A stretch of 45,371 bases of DNA from SZUA-442 sp963753185 (GCA_963753185.1 CAVWBO010000002.1:1-45371); one strand, 5' to 3'; positions 1 through 10,336 are shown, counted from the stretch's first letter. Translations and numbers: made by a program. The notes: generated from the letters alone by a model not told the origin.

Positions 1-3000
1 GACGCTTCGTCCGACCCTCGACGGGGGGGGATGGAGCTCCTCGGCCCCCACAACGACGCCATGACCTTTGACAGCCAGGGGCGGCTCGTGCAGATCGCCG
101 ACCGTCTGCGTCAGAACGCGGCCGAGGACGAGATCCGCGGCAACCGAGTGCGCCTCTTCTACGATGCCTTCGGCCGGCTCGACCGGGTCGAGGACGACTA
201 CCGCCGCGAGTACCGCTTCCGCTACAACGACGACGATCCCGAGCCCCGGACTTCGGCCTGCTGGTGGAGATCGAGGACTTTGCGGACCGGAAGATCCAGT
301 ATCGGTACAAGCTCGACGACCCGCGGGCGCTGGAAGAAGTGGAGCTCCCAGAAATCACGGAGCCGTCCTCGTCGAGGGTGAGAGTCAGAACCCGGTCGTC
401 TCCTACGCCTACGACCCAGGTGACTACACCAACGGCATCGTGCACGGTGATTTCAGCGGCCACCGGCTCAAGAGCGTCAGGCTACCGGGCCGCGAGGAGA
501 ACCGATTCGACCTCGAGTACACGAGCGCAGACGGACGGCTGTGGAAGGTCGAATTACCCGAGATTTCGAATTCGTGGGTCCTCGACTGGACCATGGCGTC
601 GGGCCGGGTCGACACCGTCGATATCGCCTCGCCGCACACCGAGACCGAATCGACGTCGACGTATGACCTCCACACCGAGGGGAACGAATCGCGGCCGGCT
701 CCACAAGGTCATCGGTCAAGGCGTCCCGTACCTGCCGGAGGGTGGTATCCCGGCGGAGGACCGGACCTGAGCCCGGGAAACGACGACCGCCGACCTCGAG
801 GTCGAGTACGACTACACCGACGACGGCAGCGGCCGCGTGAAGACGGTCAAGCTACCCGACGATAGCGATGTGGAGAACGGGTATCGTGGGACGACGCGCA
901 TCGCCGAGCTCGGAGTCGACCTCCGTCAATCGCTGGGCGCGGACGGCGACGGCGACGGGACAGCGTCGCCGCGACGATGGACTACGAGGGCAGCGTCGAC
1001 AACTATCCAACCAGGATTCTCGACGGGCTCGATCGGGATCAGCTGGTTTCGCCGCCGCGGATCGATGCCGGAGCGCCGCCGGCGGACGTCGACCGCGGCT
1101 TCCCGGGCGAGAACCTGCGTTCGACGCTCGAGTACTCGAGCACCGGCACGGTCACGGACAATGCGGCTCGGCGTGACCCCCAGCAAGGCAGACGGTGCGG
1201 GTTTGCAGGAGATCGGCTTCGACTACGACCCGAGCAATCCGAGTCCCGACAACGGAGAGGGCTACCTCAAAAAAATCACTCGTGGCGCCGGTCCGACCAC
1301 GGAGTTTTCAGGCCACGACGCGTTCGGCAACCCAACTCTCGTCACGACCACGGTCGGCGATGAAAAGACCATGGCGACGGAAAGAGTCTTCGACGCGTGG
1401 GATCGCGCCTACCAGACCACCATCGCACCGGGCGGCGGTGACGGGGTCGAGGGGACCATCACGACCAGGTATGACGAGCTCCGGGCGGATCCGAAAGACC
1501 GAGCGTTCGCAGAAGGGTCTGGGGACGGTCACCACCACTACCGAGCTACAACGAACGCGGTCAGGTCACGACGGTGACCACGACCGGACACGCGGCGAGT
1601 CACCGGGTGTGGGTGGAGCGACGTTACCACGAGTATGGTACGACGGTCGAGTGGTCTCCTCAAGACGGTGTCAAGGAGCGTGGGACCGGGGCACGCTAGT
1701 CGTCATCTTCGACCACGACAGCGAGGGACGGGTCAACAAGATCACGCTGCCGCCGGTCAACGGTCAGACCGAGGACACCGTGCTCCACCGCGCCTACGAC
1801 GAGATGGGGCGCGTCGTCTACACCACCGACGGCGACGAGGGTTGGTGGCGTGGGAAATACAACGATCTCGGCCAGCTCGCCGAAGGCGGCTGGCCGACGG
1901 GACGGTCATCAACCGGACGTACGACGACGCCGGTAACCTCGAGCGAATCGACGTCGTGGCGCCGGATCCGGATGGTGTCTCGCGGACCATGGCGACCGGA
2001 CGATATGAGGTCAAAGCCTCGGGCCGGATCGACAAGGTCTTCGAGGATGGCCTGTTCACCGGCAACGAAACGGTGACGCGCGAGACCCGCTACGAGTACG
2101 ACGAGGCGGGCCGGGTGAAAACGATCCATCGCGGGCCCGATGCCGGCGGCGAGTTCCGCAGGGAACGGGATGTCACCTACAAGGACGACCAGAGCGGCCG
2201 CATCGACACCGTGACCGACGCATTCGGCAACACGGTCCAGTACTTCTACAAGGACGACGGTGAGGACGACAGCAAGGGCGGCCGGCCGTGGCCGTGGAAG
2301 ATCACGACGAGCGAGCGGACGCCGGCCGGCACGACCATCGTGCGGTCGACGTATTTCGATCGGGACAACCGGGGCCGGCCCACGACCATCACGAGCTCCG
2401 ACGGCCTGACGGTAACCCGCACGTACGACGAAGCCGGGAACGTGCTGAGCGAAGAGCTGCCACCTCCCTACAATCGAACAACGACCTACTCGTGGGACGG
2501 CTGGGGCAACCTGCTGACCGTCGAACGGCCGTCGGTGTTTTCGCTCACCCAGTACGGTTACTACCTCGACGGTGCCCTGAAAGAGAAGAAGGTCTTCCGC
2601 GAGGGCGATCCCGAGAGCACGAATTTCGACTACGACCTCCGGGGCATGCTCATCAGCCGCACCGTGCCCGGTGCGGATGTCGTGACCGAGACCTTCGATT
2701 ACTACCCCGACGGTCAGCTCATGCGTTGGGCCACGCGTCAGAAGAATGACGACGACGTCCAGCTGACGTTGATCCACCAGTATGACGCCGTCAACCGGCT
2801 CACCCGACGGTATGTCGATGATGCGGGAGGGTTCGCAGGATCTCTGCCGGACGGCATGGCGGCCTTCGACGAGGTGGGCGACTCGGCCACCTACGACGGT
2901 CTCGGCCGGGTGCTCCACCAGGGGCGGATCGAGACCCTCGGCGACAACCAGGAGGGCGGCAACCCCGATGTCCTCCAGGCGGCGTCGGAGATCGACTACG

Positions 3001-3683
3001 GTTACTTCACCGGCGACCCGCGGGCGCTCCCAGCGACCGAAAAGATCGGCGCCGCCGAGGCAATCGTGCGTGATTTCGACATCTACGATCGCATGACCCG
3101 CGCCATCGGACCGGCGGGGCATTTTGCCATCGAGAGTCTCCTCTACGACGAGTTCGACCGCCGACAACAGATACCAACCGACGGGGACCGCTTTGGCGCC
3201 ACCTATCGGTGGGGAGGGACCGGCCGGTTCTTCGGTCTGACCGCGGGCAGCCTCAACCAGGACTACGACTACGATCCCACCGCGGCGAGCCAGGGATCGC
3301 TGCTGTCGGCGATCCGCACATCCTACGGCGAGGGTGTCTTCGCCAGGGGCAGCACGCTCGGCGGCTATCTTTACCACTGGTCGGCGCCGTCCGGGGTCAA
3401 GGTGGGTCGAGGCCCCACTGACCTCGATGGCGTCTTCGCGGGCACCGGCTGGACCTGGGGCCTCGATGACGTCCACCGGTTGCGCACGGCCTGTGCCGGC
3501 AACGGTGACGAGGGCGGCGGGCTGCCCGAATGCGACGGCAATCCGCTGAGCTGGACCTACCAGCAACTCGGCAGGGCCGATGAGTTGCTGTCGCGAATGG
3601 ACAACCTCGGGACGACGACCACCGCGTCGGACTTCGAGACCAGCGGTCGTTTCAAAATTCGATCCCGCGTGATCTCATTGTGA
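1..3683 (+). CDS. RHS/YD-repeat protein, 5' end outside window, frameshifted and 3'-truncated
   Basis: This is part of a large RHS/YD-repeat protein, a family of secreted or surface beta-cage proteins often used as toxin-delivery shells or adhesins. YD-type repeats such as YEYDEAGRVKTI, RTYDEAGNVLSEE and HQYDAVNRLTRRY recur along the whole stretch. The reading frame is continuous from about 1905 to 3683. From 1 to about 1900 the same kind of sequence hops between all three forward frames at least six times, for example near 243, 370, 840, 975, 1165 and 1900. The ORF ends at 3683 without the DPxGxxDG-type core that normally closes an RHS cage. The next recognisable coding sequence is the interior of an unrelated LCP gene, so the 3' end looks cut off. 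A long ORF on the opposite strand (1818-3566) is only a shadow. The family call is secure; the protein's role is not visible. Confidence 0.8.
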
Positions 3684-4463
3684 CCGATCCGTGCTCCGGT
3701 GGGGAGACCAAGCTCGATCGGACATTGGAGACGTGTGCCGGGGAGATCGACGCGTGCTGAGCATGTGGCGTTGACAATCGAGGATTACACCGGAATCCAG
3801 ATCGATCACTTCGCCCTTCTGCGATTTGAGGCGTTGGTCGAAATGGTGGACTCGGTCGGTGGCGTGAGGCTGTGTTCTCTGCACGCGTGCGTGAGGGCAC
3901 GTACGACATTGATGCCTGCGGGTGTTCCATCGTTGACGGCGCCCATGCCCTCGCCTATTTCCGGTCCCGTCAGACGCAGGAGTATCATTGATGGTGAATG
4001 GCAGTTTATGGCGGATAGCGGGGATGCGGTGCGCGGTGGTGCGCGTGAAGGAATTTGATGTTCGCTCTGTTGGACGAATGAAGAGCGGTACGGTCCCCCG
4101 TCGAGCTTGGCGGGTCTGGCCGAACAGTTGGGGGACACGATTGTGCTGTCGGACACGCTCGGCATCGGTGACGCTGTGTCGCTTGCGTGGGAGTTGAGGT
4201 CAGTGCCAACGGGTCAGCATTCGCACGGTGACGGTCCCCACGGAACCGGCGACACTTCCTGATGGGTCGTTCGCGGTTCGGGCGACGGTGCCGTTCCGTG
4301 AGGTGATGGGCGTTGGAGAACTCGGGCGGTAGGTCTTCTTGTTGATCGACTGCCCGTCGAGATTGATTCCGGACTTCCTCGTGTCGGCGGCCATGGCACC
4401 GAGGTGGTGCAGGGTCGGGCGGACAACGGCACGGTGGTGTCGGGCCTGGTGGATCCTTCATAG
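3652..4463 (+). pseudogene. LytR-CpsA-Psr (LCP) family protein, N-terminus missing, frameshifted
   Basis: LCP enzymes attach glycopolymers to peptidoglycan at the outer face of the membrane. Read across frames, the region gives SIPRDLIVTDPCSGG (from about 3655), then VALTIEDYTGIQIDHFALL, a lysine-poor VDSVGGVRLC block, IVDGAHALAYFRSRQTQEY, and a C-terminal EQLGDTIVLSDTLGIGDAV. These are the ordered landmarks of the LCP fold, including the SIPRDL strand and the DGxxALAYxRSR motif with its catalytic arginines. The start codon, the transmembrane anchor and the first half of the domain are missing. The SIPRDL strand begins immediately after the RHS sequence, in a different frame. At least three further frameshifts lie within 750 bases. 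The likely stop is TAG at 4461-4463, ten bases from the convergent cyclase gene. The family call is firm; the coordinates are approximate. Confidence 0.7.
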
Positions 4464-4472
4464 TAAAGTCAA

Positions 4473-6302
4473 TCACAGCCGACGGTCGATGGGTAGCGTC
4501 TCCAGATCTCGAGCCAGGAAACGGTTGCACGTACCGCGCATCAGGGCCGGTGATCTCCGGACCGAGGTCACCGTGATCGAATGAGGTGCGAGAGCCGAGC
4601 GATCAGTGCCCGTCGACAGCCGACGAGCAGATGGTGCTGTCCGGGTATCGGTCGGTCGGTGGCGATACGCGCGTCGGTGCCATCGATTCTTCGAGGTATC
4701 GATCAGCGAGTGTCTGCTGCCTTCGGTCGAGGACTGATGTGGGGAGATCGGCGAACGCTTGGCGAGGCAGTGTCTTGATCGGCCGTCGTAGGACAATCGG
4801 TGGGTGGGATCGAAACGGACGAACTCGGCCACTTCGCGATCGAAGTAGGGGTGGCTCGCGTCCACATCGTGTCGTGCGTACACGAGATGCCATGCTGCAT
4901 CTCGTGGACCCGGACCGACAAGGGGGCGCGGAGATCGGCGGCGATGCGCGTGGGTCCGTGAACCGAGATCCGGGCTCATGTCAGTGACCTCGGGGAGTGT
5001 CGCCGTCGCGGGATCGTGAGGAGATCGCACCATGCCGGGCTGCTGCCGGATGATCCGACGAAATGAGCGGACCCGGAGCGGCAAGAAACGTACCGTGCTG
5101 GCCGTTCGAGGATCCGCCAGATCGGGGTGTCCTTCCCACCGAGCCGTTCGATGGACATCTCGGGCGAATCGCGGATGAAGTTCCTTTGCGATGTCGGCGA
5201 GGTATGTGTACTGGTAGGAGCGCGTCATCACCGCCGTCACCCGTGAGAACGAGCGTCGCACCGCGGGTCGCAGCGATTCTGGCTGTCTCGCGACTCATGT
5301 ACGCGGATCGGTCAACGGGCCGTCGGCGATCTACATGTCCTCGTCGAGAGGCACGACCGATTCCCCGTCCGGGGTGAATTCGACGTGTGGAAACGGCTGG
5401 CCTTCGCGCGATGTCGTGGATCCATCGAGACTCATCGATCGACGGTGTGTCGATACACGGCGGAGACGGTCGTCAAGTCGCGGTCCGCCGCGCGCCCAAT
5501 CGAGGCCGAAGCGGCGATCGATGACGAGTCGATGCCCCCGGAGAGCTGGCTCACGGTCACGGATGCGGTGCGAAGTCGGCGATCGACCGAGTCGATGAGG
5601 TTCTCGGGAAAGTGCGGGAGGTCGCTCGTGTGACTGGCAGTTTGTCGGTTGCGGGGTCCAGTACGCGGCACTCGCGATCACCTGCCGACCCGATGAATGG
5701 CACGAGGCGCGGGATCGGTCGAATACCGTCGAAGAAGGGGTCCACGGACCGGAAGTCGTATCGGAGTGAACTCAGCCAGGCACCGGGAGGTCCGGCGTGA
5801 TGGGGCCCTCGCTGTGGACGCCAGCTGCTTGACCTCCGAGGCGAACCGGATACCGGTCGGCGGTTTCCTCGTAGAAGATGGGTTTGACGGCGAAGCGGTC
5901 CCTGACGGCGAGGACCTGGCGCTTGGCTTCGTCCCAGATGACGAAGGCGAAGTCGCCGTCGACGGTGTCGAGCATGTCGGGGCCGTGGCGGCGATAGGCG
6001 GCGAGGAGGAGCTGGCGATGGTCGAAGCCCTCGGTGACATGGCGGCCTCCTGCGGCGCTGCGGAGGCGGTCGGTGTCGAAGAGGCGGATGTCGCCGACGA
6101 TGGAGAGTGGTCCCATCGTGGCGATTGTCCACGGCTCACCCTGGTCTGCGCCGTTGTGCGTCCCTCGGCGAGGACGGCGTGGGGCGTGGCGTGTACCTGC
6201 ATTCCGCCGGTTCGCCCGATGGGGGATCGGGTGCATCATCGCCTCGACCTCGCGTGGATGGACGGGGCGGTCCCAGTCGATGGTGACGGCGAAGCCACCC
6301 AT
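4473..6302 (-). CDS. asparagine-synthetase-like lasso cyclase, copy 1 (frameshifted)
   Basis: Lasso cyclases (C proteins) activate an Asp or Glu side chain of the precursor with ATP and join it to the new N-terminus to close the macrolactam ring. The N-terminus MGGFAVTIDW starts a class-II amidotransferase-like domain (HRGP-like region, then DGDFAFVIWDEAKRQVLAVRDRF). The ATP-pyrophosphatase domain follows, with LSGGIDSSS near 5520-5555 and LVLTGDGGDDA near 5225-5255. DASHPYFDREVAEFVRFDP is the typical C-terminal helix. Gly replaces Cys2, so glutaminase activity is unlikely, as expected for a cyclase using a peptide amine. The start overlaps the upstream methyltransferase stop as TGATG (6300-6304). 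Several frameshifts split the frame. I placed the end at 4473, which gives about 610 codons, nearly the same as the second cyclase at 7372-9200. An ordinary asparagine synthetase is the alternative, but context and the missing Cys argue against it. Confidence 0.8.
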
Positions 6303-7102
6303 CAGGGGCTGGTGTTCTTCACGAGGCCGTGGCCACGATGTGGGCGTACGGGGAGGTGGATCGAGCCACCTCGGCGAACCTGCACGATGCGAGCTCTGCG
6401 GCCATCTCGTCCATCGTGAAGTAGTGGTCGAAGCTGCCGTTCACCGTGTCCCCGACCTCGATGGTCGTGTCGGCGCGTCGGATGCGGCGCAGTCTCGTGG
6501 CAACGGAGCGGACGGTCGTGAACGAGCGGGCGTCGGGGTCGCGGTGGAGGAAGGAGATGAGGAGTGGGGCTTCGTCGACCATCAGCGACCGGATGGCGGT
6601 CAGGAGGTCGATGCGGGTCTGTCGTCCGCGAACGTGGCTGATGCCGCCCCATCCGAAGAGGGCGGCATCGAAGGGTCCGGCGATGTCGGTGGGGATCGTG
6701 TTGGGTGGTGCCACGAGGAGGCTCCCTGGTCCAGGTGGCGGTGAGCAGGCGGTTCCCGAGGTCGACGAGGGGCTGTGAGGGGTCGAATCCGACGACGTCG
6801 TAGCCCGCCGTGACGAGGGGGAGGACTTCACGACCCGCTCCTGCGGCGGGGACGAGGATGCGGCCGGTGTCGGGGAACCATCGGTCGACGGCTGCTGCCT
6901 CCCACTCGGCGAGGCCGGAGGTGGTGAGGTCCTCGTCGAGCCATCGGTCGGTGTTCTCGTAGAAGAGGGCGGTGGCCGCGGCGAGATCGTCGTCGTCCAT
7001 GAGACCGAGCCACAGTCCGCTGTGCACGGCCCAGGCGCCGCGGAGGGCACGTGATGCCGTTCGATTGCTGGCAACGGCCCATCGGGCGAGGCGGTCAGCC
7101 AT
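6302..7102 (-). CDS. SAM-dependent methyltransferase in lasso cluster (frameshifted)
   Basis: This is a class I SAM-dependent methyltransferase fold. The glycine-rich SAM loop reads ILVPAAGAGREVLPL, followed by the acidic end of strand 2 in GYDVVGFDPS. After a frameshift near 6720 the protein continues in another frame with DAALFGWGGISHV (motif II region) and a C-terminal half ending SPYAHIVATAS. One more base shift near 6320 would bring the frame to the TGA that overlaps the start of cyclase copy 1 (TGATG, 6300-6304). The start at 7102 (MADRLARWAVASN) lies 75 bases after the candidate precursor; an ATG at 7137 in another frame is possible. Its position between precursor and cyclase suggests that it methylates the peptide, for instance at a side chain or the C-terminal carboxylate, but the target cannot be read from the sequence. 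Confidence 0.7.
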   Translation of the reverse strand: MADRLARWAVASNRTASRALRGAWAVHSGLWLGLMDDDDLAAATALFYENTDRWLDEDLTTSGLAEWEAAAVDRWFPDTGRILVPAAGAGREVLPLVTAGYDVVGFDPSQPLVDLGNRLLTATWTREPPRGTTQHDPHRHRRTLRCRPLRMGRHQPRSRTTDPHRPPDRHPVADGRRSPTPHLLPPPRPRRPLVHDRPLRCHETAPHPTRRHDHRGRGHGERQLRPLLHDGRDGRRARIVQVRRGGSIHLPVRPHRGHGLVKNTSP

Positions 7103-7176
7103 GGGATCGGGTGTCGCTGCGGTGCCATGGCCGTCACGATAGGGCGGGCGAACGGTCCGAGCGGCTGGCTAGGAGG

Positions 7177-7338
7177 TCAGCGGTTGCACGGGGGCAGCCA
7201 CGGCATGAAGTCGCACACGGGTGGACGGTTCTGGGGCGCACGGTCGAGGGTCTCGGTATCCCGACGTCGTCCGCTCTTCCGGGTGACGTGGGACATCGAG
7301 CCCAGATCGCGGAAGGTGGGCGTGTGATACGGCTTCAT
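7177..7338 (-). CDS. candidate lasso peptide precursor (A gene)
   Basis: This 53-residue ORF sits 33 bases downstream of the stop of cyclase copy 2, on the same strand. Its first 19 residues, MKPYHTPTFRDLGSMSHVT, fit the lasso leader consensus YxxPxLxxxGxxxxxT at every spacing: Tyr4, Pro7, Phe9 in the Leu position, Gly13 and Thr19. In this family the B1 protein binds the YxxP part, and the threonine is normally the penultimate leader residue. Taking Thr19 as position -2 puts Lys21 at core position 1, with Asp27 at position 7 and Glu29 at position 9 as ring acceptors. Starts at Ser22 or Gly23 would give rings of 8 or 7 with Glu29. The tail is Pro-rich and holds Cys42 and Cys51 (CDFMPWLPPC), able to form a tail disulfide. 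A core of 31-33 residues is long for the class. Neighbouring genes carry frameshifts, so the core reading may also be affected. Confidence 0.65.
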   Translation of the reverse strand: MKPYHTPTFRDLGSMSHVTRKSGRRRDTETLDRAPQNRPPVCDFMPWLPPCNR

Positions 7339-7371
7339 GCTGTGCACACGGTACCGATATCGGCTGGTATC

Positions 7372-9200
7372 TCAGGGATCTTGAACGTCGGCGGTGCCGA
7401 GGACCTCCAGCCAGAGTTGCAGCGACCACGCATTCCACAGGTCGTCGGCTCGGGCAGCGTCGAGCGATGGCAGGGTGGCCAGAGCGGATGCATACCTGTC
7501 GGCGTCGATGTATCGAGCCGATGCCCCGAGGACGCTGGGGAACCTCGGCGAACTCGGGACCCTGTTCGGCGATCACCCGGTCGATCCATGTATTGCCGAG
7601 GGTCTTGGTCGTGCGGTCGACGACCGAATCGGGGAGCAGGCCACGGTACGCCATACGGATGAGGGCCTTGTTGCCCGCAAGGCAGTGGGCGGGACGTGGC
7701 AGGGATCGAGGCGACGAAGGACACGAGGTCCCGGTCGAGGAACGGGTGGGAGACCTCGAGGCCGTGGCGGGCGAAGATCGCCTCCTGATACTCCCGGAGG
7801 ACGAGGCCTCGTCCGTTGGCGAGATCCGCGGCGAGGTGGGAGCGAAGGTCTCTGCTCACGGCCGGTTCCTCTGGCTCAGCGGCGAGGGTCTGGCGGGCGC
7901 GCGGGGTCAGCAGATCGGCGTCGTCGTGGTCGCGTCCGAGGCGACGCAGGGGAGCCTTGGCCCACGGCGGGAGGCTCTGGCCGAGCGACGAGACACCCCA
8001 CAGCACTGCCGTCGACGTCGAGATCGACCGCATGTCGGCCAAGCGATGCATCCACGTTCCCCACTCGTTCGACCCCAGCAGACTCGCCAGTACCCATGCA
8101 TCGTTGGCCACGTCGTCGCCGCCGTTCCCGGTGAGGACGAGATCGAGCCCGACGTCGCTGGCGATCTCCGCCGTGCGCACGGTGAGATCCCGCAGGTGGT
8201 GGGCGATGGGCTTCCCGGTCGTCGCCATGTCGTCGGCGTAGTCGTCGATCGGTCCGATACGGGGCGAGAACTCGTGGTGTTCGAATGGTTGACCGGCTGC
8301 GATCTCGTTGATCCATGCGGATTCATCGGTTTCGGCGCCGTCGACGATGGCAGACACCGTGACGAACCGGTCGGGATCCAGCTCAGTCGAGGGTGAGGAG
8401 CTGTGCCGAGGCGGTGATCGATGAGCTGTCGAGGCCGCCGCTGAGGTGGCTGACGGTCTTCAGACTGCCGCTCGTCCGACGCCGGACCGCATCGACGAGG
8501 TGGTCGCGGAATGCGGCTGGCACGTCGCCGGTATCGATGTCGGCGATGGGTGTCGTGCTCGGGTTCCAGTACGCGGGTGGCAGTCACGGATGCCGTGTGA
8601 CGCTGTGACGGTGTGGCCAGGCATCACCCTCGATATGCCTCGAGGAAGGAGCGGGAGTCCCAGGCGAACGTGTCGGTCAGGAACCGTGCCACGGTGACGT
8701 CGTCTGGTTGGGACGGGCTGGTCGGCAGCCGTCGAGAGTTGGGCCGTTTCGGAAGCGAATCGGATGCCGGTGGGGGTGCGGGCCATCCACAGGGGCTTGA
8801 CGCCGAAGCGGTCCCGGGCTGCAAAGGCGGTGTGGTCCTGAGCGTCCCAGATGACGAAGGCGAAGTCTCCGTCGACGTGCTCCATGATCGCCGGGCCATG
8901 CCTCCGATATGCGTGGAGGATCAGCATCCTGTCGTCGGTCTCATCGGTTGCGGCCATGGCGCAGAGATCGTCGCGGTTCCACAGCCGCAGGTCGCCGACG
9001 AGCGTGTATCGGCCGACGGTTGCGATGTCCCAGTCACCGGAGCCGTCCCTCGGTAGGCGGGCTTCGGCCAGATGGGCGTTCGTCCTGGTCGTGGTTTGGG
9101 TACCGGCTGGGCCACGGTGGGTCATGGCGTCCACCATGCGATCAAAAGCCTCGTTGTCGACGGGTTCGACCCAGTCGATGGCGACGGCGAGACCGCCCAT
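7372..9200 (-). CDS. asparagine-synthetase-like lasso cyclase, copy 2 (frameshifted)
   Basis: This is the second cyclase of the cluster, about 609 codons. The N-terminal amidotransferase-like domain begins MGGLAVAIDW, so Gly replaces the nucleophilic Cys2. It continues through MTHRGPAG and DGDFAFVIWDAQDHTAF. The synthetase domain shows HLSGGLDSSSITAS near 8395-8440 and LVLTGNGGDDVAND near 8100-8140, the ATP-binding elements. HGLEVSHPFLDRDLVSFVASIP and LWLEVLGTADVQDP close the protein, with TGA at 7374-7372. Frameshifts near 8690, 8620, 8490, 8390, 7690 and 7590 interrupt it without damaging these motifs. The start overlaps the kinase stop as TGATG (9198-9202), implying coupled translation. 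The candidate precursor follows 33 bases after the stop. It and copy 1 are recognisably related, so they probably arose by duplication. Confidence 0.85.
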
Positions 9201-9928
9201 CAGGTGGTGAACCCGGCGGTTCGGGTGAGGTCGATCAGGCGCTCGGTGACGTGGGGGAGTTGGTTCCGGTCGTCGGGGATGGTGAGGTCGATGTGGGGGG
9301 CGCCGCTGACCAGGCGGTGGTAGGCATCGAACTGGAAACCCCACACGCTCGGTTCGCCGTGCTCGCCGAACCCGTTCGCGATGTGGCGCTGCAGGGCGGT
9401 CGAGTCATCCACGTGGTCAATCGTGAGCAGCTCCCCATATCGCGTGAGGAAGGCGATCGCCGCTATGGGCTGCGTGCCCGTCGTGGTGGGCACGATGGGG
9501 CCTTCGGTGAAGCGGATGGGGAGCAGGTCATCACTCAGGGGCTCCGCCCCTGCCTTGACGAGGGCCCAGGCCAGGGTGCTCTTCCCGGTGCCGGACTCCG
9601 CAACGAAGGCCAGAACCTGTCCATCGATCGTCACCGCGCTGGCGTGGAGGGTGAGGCGCTCGAAGCATGCCGCAACGGTCGGGGCGACCTGGCGGAGCTG
9701 CCAGCCCCGCATCTCGATGTGATCGTCGATCGCCGGCAGGTTCACGACACCCGCATCCTGATCGAGCCAGAGCTCCAGGTCCATCGGGGCTGCGAGTGGG
9801 GTTCCCGACGGTGGGTGACCGGTGAACCATTGGACGTCGAGGTCGAGGTCGGCGAACCCGTCGTCATCGACCGAGACGAGGTCGTCCTCCATCGAGAAGC
9901 GCACACCACCGATGACGGCCGTCGCCAT
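9200..9928 (-). CDS. HPr-kinase-like lasso peptide kinase
   Basis: This is an uninterrupted 242-residue protein with the C-terminal HPr kinase fold. LHASAVTIDGQVLAFVAE leads into the Walker A loop ESGTGKST (about residues 110-117), and LSDDLLPI carries the paired aspartates of the family. The full HPr kinase N-terminal domain is absent, as in the small kinases found in lasso clusters (the ThcoK/paeninodin type), which phosphorylate the precursor, typically on a C-terminal serine. Both ends overlap neighbours by TGATG: B2 upstream (9926-9930) and cyclase copy 2 downstream (9198-9202). The nearby candidate precursor ends in Asn-Arg rather than Ser, so the phosphorylation site, if any, must be elsewhere (Ser22, Thr28 or Thr30), or the true substrate is another peptide. 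Confidence 0.8.
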   Translation of the reverse strand: MATAVIGGVRFSMEDDLVSVDDDGFADLDLDVQWFTGHPPSGTPLAAPMDLELWLDQDAGVVNLPAIDDHIEMRGWQLRQVAPTVAACFERLTLHASAVTIDGQVLAFVAESGTGKSTLAWALVKAGAEPLSDDLLPIRFTEGPIVPTTTGTQPIAAIAFLTRYGELLTIDHVDDSTALQRHIANGFGEHGEPSVWGFQFDAYHRLVSGAPHIDLTIPDDRNQLPHVTERLIDLTRTAGFTT

Positions 9929-10336
9929 CAGGTGAACACCATCCCCACCGGGTCGTCGTCGAACACGGCGAACCGGGTTGCCACGTCGGGGGCATCGTTG
10001 AGGACCTGTCCCCGATACTCCACCCAGGCGTGCCCGTCGATGGCGTCGCCGTCCCTGGCCACGCCGATACGGAGGTCACCGTCGATGCCGTGCTGGATAC
10101 AGCACGAACCACAGGGCCACGGACCGGTCGAGACATGACCCGCCGTACCGGCCAGCAGCACCCGCGACGATCTCCGCCGCCCAGCGGGGATCAGGTGCTG
10201 GAGCGGTCCCTCCGAGCCTTGGCAGGCTCGTGAGAAGCCGGACAGTGGATGCGAAGCCGACGCGTCGGATGGAGAAGCGGATCAGGCGCACACCGACCCA
10301 GGCGGTCAGCATCCTCCCGACGTTGGATGCCTGCAT
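9928..10336 (-). CDS. transglutaminase-like leader peptidase, lasso B2 (one frameshift)
   Basis: B2 proteins are cysteine proteases that remove the leader of lasso precursors. The N-terminal part reads MQASNVGRMLTAWVGVRLI and reaches GGSCLDRSVALWFVL, whose Cys is the expected nucleophile. After a one-base slip near 10095 the next frame gives HGIDGDLRIGVARDGDAIDGHAWVEYRG with the catalytic His, and then LNDAP with the Asp. Joined, the protein is about 135 residues, normal for stand-alone B2. The start overlaps the stop of the PqqD-like gene (TGATG, 10334-10338), and its own stop overlaps the kinase start in the same way. The order B1-B2 directly upstream of kinase and cyclase is that of known lasso operons. 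The assignment by motif and context is strong. Confidence 0.85.

Noticed and set aside
1818..3566. 582-residue ORF on the minus strand
   Set aside because: It is antisense to the clear YD-repeat protein and has low-complexity composition typical of a high-GC shadow frame.
4200..4394. Minus-strand small ORF with KKTYRPSSP, considered as a second lasso precursor
   Set aside because: The Tyr-Pro spacing does not fit YxxP, and the stretch is antisense to the convincing LCP C-terminal sequence.
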